Below, one piece after another: positions 41,101-50,800 of a DNA stretch of 50,907 nt; position 1 is the stretch's first letter; every line of letters starts with the position of its first letter. This stretch comes from Branchiostoma floridae (taxonomy: Eukaryota > Chordata > Leptocardii > Amphioxiformes > Branchiostomatidae). The notes beneath the pieces are model-generated. The model was not told where the DNA came from and ran no database searches. It saw only the letters and a list, made by a program, of their open reading frames with translations. The position numbers were made by a program, and so were the translations under genes. The stretch lies in NCBI RefSeq assembly GCF_000003815.2, contig NC_049980.1, positions 34,455,285-34,506,191 on the forward strand. The letters run 5' to 3'.

Positions 41101-43702
41101 CCTTGTTCGATTGAATACTTCTCTTGAAGTAAGGATATTGGTAGCAGACAAGCTCCCCTCCCTATAGAAAACATTAGGAAGTATTATAGTACAGCACAAT
41201 GAAGGTTGTGCTCAAACCCACAGATAGAGATTGATACCACAAATATCGGGGTAACGGTTTCGGGTCAGGGTGAGGGTTAGGGGTAAAGGGTACGGGTTAG
41301 GGGTTAGGGTTAGAGTTTTGACACGACGCAAACTTTCATTGATGAGAATCTGACTGACTCTAATTGCGTCATATGTAAATTTGAAAAAAATACCTCTGTA
41401 CAATCCGCCCTATCTGGCATTTTCCTTCATTGGACAATACTTCAGGGCATCCTAAAATCATGCGCTTACCAATACAGGCATCTTCGTCTGAAGCATCCAC
41501 ACAATCCGGTATGCCGTCACAGATGTTGATTCTTGAAACAAACCGATTGGACCGGATACACGGCAGTCGGTCTGTAAACATGGCTGTTCAAGTACAAACA
41601 TGTAATTTAGTTTTTTTTCTCTCTATTTTAACTCTACGCCTTTACAGAAAAAATATCGTTAAAAATCAACAGGGGCGGGCAGTAAGAAAAGAAGAGAAAG
41701 GTCATTCGGTGTGTGTAAAAAAGCGTAGATTTTATTTACCACATCTCCTCGGATGTTCGTCTAGACCTGTTCTGCAGTCATCTTGGCCATCACAATGTTG
41801 AGCGATGCTGATTGCCTTGTATTCATGGTGTTCGATCAAGGTATCCCAACAGGTGGTTGATGCTGTGTCATTTAAAAAAAATGCTGAATTAAGCAGGATT
41901 TATTCCGGAACTATTTCTTGATATGAACTTGAGTGCTGTGTTCATGTCTATATTTCTGTGTTATTTCTTTGTAAGTCAGGTAAAGCATTTGTAAGATATA
42001 GAAATGGTCTGAATACGGGTTATTACTTGTAGCATTACATGTGGCTGTTTTTTTATTCTCCTAGGAAATGTTACAACTTACAGTTTATTGAGTATTCTTG
42101 AGTGTAAGAAAATCAAAACGTAGCACTTATTCGTAACAGACATTATCACTTGAAAACATGCTTTATCTAGCTGCCAATTGGTCAATGTGAAAAGGCAAAA
42201 CGAATGAATCATCGGATTCTTATGGGATTCTTATCAAAATAGTTAAAACTAATCTTACTGCAGTTCTTTTCCTCTGTAAAACCCAAACAGTCAGGCAATC
42301 CATCGCAGGTATCGTAAGCTATAACGCACTTGTGGGTTTCCTCACACGTTAAAACAAAGCAAGTGTTGTCTTCTGAAAAAGGCAAACTTAATTAAATTGG
42401 GTTCATGAGTTTTAAACAAAATGTGTTTCTCTTAGTGAGATTCTAAGACCATATGAAACCAAAGTATAACATTTTCGTTATCCACAACCATTGAATCATA
42501 CACGTAGTAATAAGCATTTGACCAACTATATATACACCCGTATATACGTACCTGTTACTTTACATTGCCCCATCAAAAATTGCATTCTTTAGACAGAAGG
42601 TTTTTGTCAGATATCACAGATTTTGTCACCATAAACATGGTTCACTGTCATAATCCAATATTCTACGACAATGTCCTTAGTAAATAATTTCTCAGACGAA
42701 TAAGAAAAAAAAACTCGCCACAGCCTTGCTCGTCCTCCCAGTCGCCGCAGTCGAATTCATTTTTATCATTACAGAAGAAGAAGCTTGAAGTGCACTCTCC
42801 TGTGCTGCATGTGTAGTCATAGATAGATTCATCATTTGGATTAATGAGGTCTTCAATACTTAGATCACCATGCTTAGTAACCAACGTTCGAGACATAAGC
42901 CTTCTGATGTACATGTCAATGCCTTCCCACGCCCCGATGCAGGTACCTGTCGTAAGAAGTAACATTTTTCTTACATTATCCATTGAATTTGAAATAAAAA
43001 AGCTGTAATTAGTTACCGGGCCCTGACATTAATGTTTTAATGATACATTATATGCCATTATATGTCCTAATTGTGGTCGTGACTGCCATACCAGGATCGG
43101 CCTACAGAGCCACAGTAGACGCTTATAAAACCACCTGGTTCGCTTCGCTCACTCTGTGGTTTCATTCATTGGTTATAGCAAAGGCCCAGGCATTATCACA
43201 CCATATACACCTCGGGGCCGGTCATTAACCCTTAATTAAAAATGTAAAGTTAACGATAAAAGAATATTTGACTGGAAAGGGTAAAGCGCCGTAAACGTCT
43301 TTACATCAACAGCATAGTGCAATAAATAATTGAAAGTTTATTTGCAAGTTCATGGCCGGGGGCTAATTGCAAGTGCATGGTAGAAACATATCAAGAAAGA
43401 TACATGGGACAATGAACAGTGATAAGCTTGGTTGTAAAAAGAAGATACTCTAATGTTAGTTTTGGCTATTTCTAAACAGGTTGGGTTTGACTTAATTTCT
43501 GGAAGCAGAGGAAGACGATTAATTAACCCTCAAACCAAGTAACAAAGTTGTTACCATAATTATGTTTTATATGTACATCGTTGTCTAAAAACTTGGAGGT
43601 CATACGATTAGTAGTTTAGTTGTGGGTCTCAAAATTTTGTTTTTAAAAAAATGCACATTTTGCTGGGGTCAGTTTTGACCCCACTGGACCATGCATAAAC
43701 AT

Positions 43703-43778
<76 letters not shown>

Positions 43779-44853
43779 TGGAGTCCGTTTTGACCCCGTA
43801 TGGTGGTTTAAGAGAAACGCTATCAATTCGAGTAGCCAACAGCAAAAGATTTCATTACCACAACCAATCTCGTCATCTGCGTGCTTGTAGAACCCGACAT
43901 AGATATACGAACAGTCAGCAATGCCATCGCAAACACGATCCATGTCTATACATGTATTGCTGGGTAAACCACAGTAAAAGCCTCCAATAGACTTGCAATG
44001 TTCTTCTGTAATATGAAGACATCTACAATGATTACACGCTTTTCATTTGCAAAAGGTTCATGGTGTCTGAAATGCCAGATTCTATATCTTATCGAATACA
44101 TTTCCCCCTCTAGGAACATAGCTTAATCCCAATTACATGAGCCCTTATGATTTAAAAAAAAATTATTGCCTTGGTTTCTTTTCCGTTCATATTCGTTTTC
44201 TTTGTCTAATATCAAATAATGGTGTACCACAGTTTGTTTCGTCATCGGCGCATGAGAGAGCTTCCGTCCTGTCATGAGCCCTAGTTGTGTACATGTGACA
44301 TGATCTAACACCATCGCACTTATTCACTTCAAAGTAGCATTGTGTAAGCTGTTCGCACTGGCACCTCCATCCTCCGATGGACCCGCAGTATGTATCTGTT
44401 TTCAAGACAAGACAAATAACAAATATGAAACATGTTGATATTTTAGAATAAAAGAAACAATGAAATCATAAAAGAAAGAAAATTTGCATAACTTGTCTGC
44501 CCCAAAACAATTCTTCCAGTGTGCCTATCCTTTGGGATCCACCATCATGTTAGGCCATGTTATTGAATTTTTAAAAAAATACCGTTTCTTTAAAAAATGC
44601 TACAATAAGAAACTAACCGCAATGTTTTTCGTCCTCTCCATTTAAGCATTGCGGAACCGTATCACAAATATGGTGCTGTTCCAAACAGGTGTTTTCTCCA
44701 GGGCATTTCCACGAGTGCGCTGAAGGTTCACGTATGTCATAGCACGGGCGTGGCATCCCTGCAACATCAACATCATATGCACTTTGTTGTAAATTGTAAA
44801 ATTTCAACACTTACCGAAGCTCTGTTATGTCCCAGAATAAATATAGCACAAAC

Positions 44854-44894
<41 letters not shown>

Positions 44895-47800
44895 AGAAGT
44901 AATTGTATATAGATAGATATAGATATAGATATAGATACGACAAATACCTTGGACACAATCAGTTTCATCGTGGAACCCATCTATCCACATGTGACTTGTG
45001 TCGATGACTCCATCACACAGGTGCACGATGGGAATGCATTGGGTTTGACGCATCGCCATTTTGTCACTCATTACACCTTCGTAGTTGATATCTATCCTAT
45101 CAATAACAGCCATTCCGTCCTCTCCGCAGTAACCTTGAAAAAAGGGTTGTAGAGAAGATAGAAACTACTCTGGTTAACGTTTGTAGTCCGAATATTCTTC
45201 TGTGACATCCTAAGTGACACTTTTTCAAAGGCATTAGCACGTAACGTTACGTTCGAATTCTCAATGTCTTCACAATACACTTTGTTTCGTAGTGACCTAG
45301 TCTCGCGTGAGCACTAGACTAGGCCCGAGACTTTTTTTACTTGCGTCTTCCTTGCAGAGCAGGGATTAGTAGGACTTTGCAGCTCCCAACCATCATTGCG
45401 GTTCAGCTTCGCACCTTCCAGCTGGATGTGAACTGCCTCCTTAATCTTACTGTGGGTCTTACGTTATTCTTGGTCGATAATTTGATAGTGTCCGAGATCT
45501 TTCGCGAGTGCTCTCGAGAGACTTGGTCATTAACAAAATGTGCTGTGAAAACATCGCAAATTTGGAGGTACGGGTTCACGGGTTCTAACTATATTTATAC
45601 GTGATCCTCTTCATAGAAAAACTAAATAGGTATAAAACAACAGATAACTTCCGAGACATACACTGATTGTGTGGAAAATTAACTTTTCCAAAGCATGGGA
45701 CTTACAAATAGCATTCAAAAATGTGAATCAGCAGAAGCGCAAAGCCCCCTTTACAAATCAAGAATTTAGCTCGGCCGAGTTGTCAGCGAGCTCTAAATTA
45801 CGAGGAGGCATGACCCTGATGCGTACGAACAAATGGTAGAGTTTCTTCGTCGGCATCAGGACCATACCTCCTCGTAATTTAGAGCTCACTGACAACTCGG
45901 CCGACCTAAATTTTTGATTTGTAAAGGGGGCTTTACCACAGCCCTCCTCGTCTGAGAAGTCCCGGCAGTCCGCAAAGCCGTCACATCTCTCCTGCCGACT
46001 GATGCACTTGGGGAAAGGAGGCAGTGCGGATCGACAGGGCCAGTATCCGACAGACTCGCACACAGCATCTGAGTTTGTTGGGAAAGATATCAAGATAAAC
46101 CGGCGACTGAAGTTAAACACGTAAAGCAATATGCCTTCGTTCGCCGGTTTATCTGTGTTAGTGATACCTCGAAGAAGTAAATAGTATAAACGGTTAGATC
46201 TTGGTGAAATATCTGCAGTAAATGGCAATTAAGAATTCTGATCTCGTCAATGTTTTAAACAGCACATGAGTAGGCTGAAACAGCCCCTTCCCTGGTCCAG
46301 GAAGGCCCCAAGAGCCTAGTCTAGATAAAGTTAAAAACGGATGACTTTACGCCAAAAGACAAGTTAATTAAGCAACTGCATATGATTTTAGAGACGGTCA
46401 GACAGCCATCCGGTGTCTTTCGTCAGTAACACCGGAGAAATCTTGTTGTATCCTAACTGCGAATTTTTTGATATGCAAAAGAGATCTCCTTGGAGAACAT
46501 GTTTATCTTTACTATTCATAGCCTAGATCTGCAGCAAAAAAAAAGTGGCAAGTAAAAAATACTTCTTACCACAGTTATCTTCATCGGAGCCGTCCTCGCA
46601 ATCAGAAACGCCGTCACACAGAAACTCTGCCTTGATACACCCAGGGGCACCATGGCACTTCCAGAAGGCAATGTCCCCGAATAAACCGTGAAGACGGCAG
46701 AATTCGTCTTTCAGAGTTAGAAAGGGCATGGGGTGGGAAACAAATCTTTAAACAGGAGAATTGTGTCTCATCCAGCATAACTTCTAAAGAATGAACACAC
46801 TTATATCAGACATACGTTTTCCATCTTTACCTTTATTTTTTGTGTGCAGACTGTGCCATACCAAAAGTCGCACTAATCATTATAGGCGTATAGAATTAAA
46901 TGTCAACATTCCGTTTGTTGCTATACAACACCTAGTATTTTTCCTAATATTTCATGCTGACAAACACAATAAATTATCAGTACGATCCACGCCATACAGG
47001 GTAAGGAGATTTACCACATCTGACCTCGTCCGAGCCGTCCGAACAGTCCCTCTGGCCATCACAAACTTTTGTGATCTTAACGCAGCCTTTCAAATCACGG
47101 CATTGGACAATGTCTCGACGAAGAAATAGATATCTTCTATCGGAACTGATGCAGCTATCTGCAAATATATATTTATTTAACCAGGGTAAAGCATGTCCCC
47201 TTGGGGGAGGACCACGAACATAAATCGTACATTAAGTTCAACAGAACCAAATTAACTTCAATAACATAATCATACATAAAGTTCTATGAAACCCAATTAC
47301 TCAGGTAACATAAACATAACGATTGTACAAAATCAGATTTAACTTAAATTAGATAACGTAAAATGATACTGCTAAACGAGTGAATCAAGAGTTTAAACCT
47401 TAACGTGACATAACGCAGGAAACAAAAAGAAGTCAAATTTAAACGACTCAAACGTGGCATTCCGTATTGGCATTAGAACAGAAGGACAGCAAATAGATTA
47501 ACAATTTTACAGAAAGCACGACACCATAAAGTAGCCCTACCGGTCGAAACTCATCTAAAGCCTGTACCGCGCCAATCGCGACACTCAAACCCAAATTCTT
47601 ACAAGGCTCTACCTTTTCACAAAGACTGCTACAAACATTCCTTCTTCCCACAAACCGTGAGAGATTGGAACTCTCTACCGTACGAGGTCACGGAGATCAC
47701 AGACGCTCCAAAGTTCAAGGAGGCAGTTCTCCGACGCCTCAGGGGACATTAAGGCGCAGCACTCCCCCTGGACGCTTTGCCCCAACTGAGGGGCGTTGTC

Positions 47801-50800
47801 CAGTACCCAATCAAGATCAAGATCAAGAACAGGCAGACGATAGACTGAGGCATTAGTTTTCGTCAATTTGAGTACGGACCATATCGAACACTGATGAATG
47901 TATCTTTCACATAATGGTTACTGTAGATAACATTTTAAACTGAACCATACCGAAACAGTCCCGCTCGTCCTCCTTGTCTTCTCTGCAGTTCCACTCCCCG
48001 TCGCACACACGACTGGGGCTGTAGCAGCCTGCGTCTCCGTAACACGGCCGTCTGTGCTTTTCTGGGCAGCCGGCAAGCCCTGGAAACAAAAAGAAACTAT
48101 TTCTGTACATACCGCTGTAAATAAGACATGTCTAAGCAGACGTTAAGAAGAGATAATTTCTCAAAAATCTTAAAACGAAAATGCTCACTGCAGTTCCAAA
48201 CAATTTGGTAGGTGGCCCAAACTTACAACATTTACCTCATGTCCCAATACCTATCTACTACTACTGAATCATGAACCCGGCACTTGTAGAAGGTTTGATC
48301 TCTAAATCTGAAGATCTGCTGCAATTTCGTTACTCGCCAGTAGGAGGCCGAACTGACCAAATTTGCTCCCTGTCCCAATAACTATCCACTTCTAAAAAAT
48401 CAAGAGCCTGGTACTTGCAGAAAGTTTGACCACCAACTTTGCAGCTCTGCTGCAGTGCTGTAACTCGCCACTAGGAGACATATTATCAAACTTGGCCTTC
48501 CCTTTTCTGACCCCTACATACCCACCTATCAAATATCATCATCAGCATCTATCCAAGAGTTCTAGATTTATGCTGATAACAGACACACATAGCTCGCTGC
48601 AGTACCGACGGAAAATGCCAGGTGAACAATTTTCAAACTTGACCTTCCTTTCGATAACCGCTACTCAAATACCGAATTTTATTTACAGCTCTCGAGCTTT
48701 GTTGCCCAAAAAGAAATGCAAAAAAACTTCACACCCTGCTGCAGTACCGACGGAAGTTGTGAACCATTTTTGATCTCGACCTTTGTTCCATGACTGCTAT
48801 TCAAATACCAAATATTACGAAAATCCATTGACAGGTTCTTGAGTTCTACTCTTGCCCTACATACTGGCGCATAGTGCCGCAACCGATTCCATAACATTCT
48901 TGACGAAGTTAATGATAGGGCATGATCAACTGCTGTTTCTCAGACAAATATGTTTGGTGTTGTTCCTCCGCGAAATGTTTATCTATAGAAAAGAAAGAAT
49001 AAAAAATGATGTGACCCAAAAGAAGCAAAAGTTACGTGGTCTCGTACAGCAGTTTCGTTCATCAGCGTCGTCATCCTCCCCACAGTCCACGATACCATCA
49101 CACACACTGCATTCTGGGATACATTTCCCGCTGTAAGGACAAACGATCTCATCCTCTGCGCATAGACGTTTTTCTGATGAAAAAAAATGACTGAGGTTAA
49201 TTAGCAAAAATACTTCATCATAAATAGCATAGAATTAACCCTAACAACTGGCAGCGAATCCAGATCTACGAGGGGCGTTCAATTAGTAATGCCCCTGACC
49301 CTCTTCCAGTTGTTTGATCTAGATGACATTTTGCATTTGTAATGATTCATATCTTCATGAGTCATGTTACAAAAAACAGCTCTGAACTAATTGTGGTTTC
49401 TGATTTACTGGTGTTTGAACTGAGTCAGGTGTGAAATGGACCAGGTGTGAAATGGAGCCAGTTGAGTGTCGCGCAGTGATCCGGTTTTTGTATGTGAAAG
49501 GACGCACACCAAAGGAGACTTTTGATGAAATGAAAGAAACTTATGGTGATGATGCCCCATCATATGATCTTCTAAAACGCTGGCATTGTGAATTAAAACA
49601 TGTGCGGAAGTCTGTGGAAACAGCTCCCAGACTTGGTCGTTCCTCTTCTGCCATTGATGAGGCATCTGTTGGAGAACCAACCTGGGGTGCCCTACAAAAA
49701 CGGTGTCCAGGGCTACATCAAACGATGGGAGAAATGCATAACTCTGGTTGGTTCCTATGAAGAGAAATACTAATAACTGTGCCAAGTCTCATTAATCTCC
49801 TGCTATGGGAAATGATTCAGAGTTATTACTTATTGATCGCCCTCGTATGGTACTTTCTTCCGCCGCTCCGAGTCTGATAAATTAGTGACGTAACAAAGCA
49901 AGCATATTTTTTACACATTTTTAAAAATTAAAATGTCATTTTTTTGTTTTTGTTATAGGGTGGGACAGCTACTCTCTCTTTGCGGCCAGGGACTGAATTG
50001 CGAGGATATGAATCGCTAGGGTCTGGAGCGGCTACCATTCGGCGCTAACTCAGGTCAGGTCAGGCCAGTACAAGTAATTACCCGGTTGCGACCATAGGAC
50101 TGTAGGTTTTGAACCACTCATACCGGGAAGGCCTCCTAATATTTTCGATCGATTAGTGTAGCGGTTCTTTAAAGTGCTCGGGGTGTGGCTCTCCTTATAG
50201 GGACTTTATTCGCAGGAACCACGCAGAACCAGCCGGGATAAAGAATTTGCAAAATTCATGCCACATTCGGGTGGGAATTCCAAATTGACCTTATATCACC
50301 TTCACACGAAAAGGAATGAGCCGAAATACCGTCAGAATGAAAATTGTTTTCTATTCCTGGGAATTCGTAGAGTATTCTAGACAGTCTCACTGCATTCCAG
50401 ATATTCTTTCGGCCACATTCTGACAGGATTCGGTATGGCTTGCCACCAAACCTTTCAGAAAACCACTAGGCCGAATGCTTAGATCAGGCAACAGGGTAGA
50501 CTTACCATTTTGCACAGCGTAGCACCTCGACTGCCCTGCCAAGCCCACTTGACACACATCTCTGCCGACAGGCGTTGGTAGAACATTTGCAAACACGCGA
50601 TTGTTGGAGTCTAAACCCCAGATTATTCCATCCCCCACTGCCACCCGCTGCAGCGTTGGTGCTGGTATGTGCACCCATTCTTCACCAGGGGAGGTCTCAT
50701 TCAGAAATGTCCCTGCTCTGTGGTACACATGGCCGTCTGAGTCCACCGTCCAAACCCCGGCACGTCCCACTGATGCAGAGGTGAAGCAGCCAGTCACTGG

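Noticed and set aside
49405-49785. 126-codon minus-strand frame
   Set aside because: It is the antisense shadow of the remnant mariner transposase.
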